Positions 63,821-64,000 of a stretch of 64,000 nt of DNA are shown here, in pieces. The DNA comes from Nansenia antarctica. Taxonomy: Eukaryota > Chordata > Actinopteri > Argentiniformes > Microstomatidae. A program made the translations under genes and the position numbers. The notes below the pieces were generated by a model. That model saw only the letters and a list, made by a program, of their open reading frames with translations, ran no database searches and was not told the origin of the DNA. The DNA lies in NCBI GenBank assembly GCA_963989245.1, contig OZ022344.1:7790610-7854609 (forward strand). The letters run 5' to 3'. Position 1 is the stretch's first letter, and each line of letters starts with the position of its first letter.

Positions 63821-64000
63821 AGGCAAGGGTGTCCTTGTTGTCCATTAGGGGTGTCTTCATGACTACCCCTTCCTCTCTCCTTGTGGTGGGACGCCAAAAT
63901 CGAGGAGAACAAAACAGCACATTATAATACACTTAAATGAGTAATTGCACTGTTGTTATTACACATGACCTGTTTGCCTCCCCTGGGCTGTACACAGGGT

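Overview
This is a stretch of a teleost-like nuclear genome, not a prokaryotic or viral window. Genes have introns, CA/GT microsatellites are common, and nearly every recognisable ORF belongs to a transposon family typical of ray-finned fish: several hAT types, piggyBac, Tc1/mariner, L2/CR1-, L1- and Tx1-like LINEs, tRNA-derived SINEs and many small MITEs. I cannot name the species.

Layout. 1-2380: left-truncated L2/CR1-type LINE on the minus strand, with an ORF1 carrying a 2A-like motif. 3670-6232: hAT element 'A', complete end to end, with an almost intact ZNF862-like transposase. 8296-18293: a direct repeat that looks like a small transcription unit (CCAAT boxes, TATA box, AATAAA). Copy A is split by hAT element 'B' (8671-16297). 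Copy B keeps the empty site, and a Tc1 copy lies between the two. hAT B is itself filled by a 5'-truncated L1, a 631-bp hAT MITE, an 89-bp MITE and a 669-bp segment encoding a TERF/TRF-type telomere-binding Myb domain. 18903-29302: an intron-containing GIN1/Ginger2-like integrase gene on the minus strand. Its first intron/exon-2 boundary was hit by hAT element 'C' (19571-29053), which contains an apparently intact, intron-bearing piggyBac and a broken ORF with a CXC-type cysteine tail.

29300-38600: promoter-like DNA, a palindrome with telomeric repeats in its arms, a 27-bp minisatellite with a 270-bp higher-order period between LTR-like repeats, and a decayed two-ORF element (SAMD3-like tail, then a C2H2 protein) carrying a MITE. 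38627-39314: the last three exons of KDM8/JMJD5 (+). 39945-41645: a Tc1-like copy split by an L2 fragment. 46589-48628: the last four exons of an MBD1-like CXXC gene (-). 51500-56960: a near-complete Tx1/L1-like LINE ending at a U6 snRNA fragment. 57064-58680: a ZBED5/Buster-like hAT remnant. 58981-62460: an L2-type LINE with an uninterrupted ORF. 62990-63715: coding blocks of an unidentified fish protein family.

The only convincing host genes are KDM8 and the MBD1-like gene, with the GIN1-like gene as a domesticated or transposon-derived candidate. Perfect target-site duplications let the insertion order be read directly. Several coding breaks are explained by one-base changes in homopolymers or at G runs of splice donors, so true decay and consensus error must be separated before calling these copies dead.
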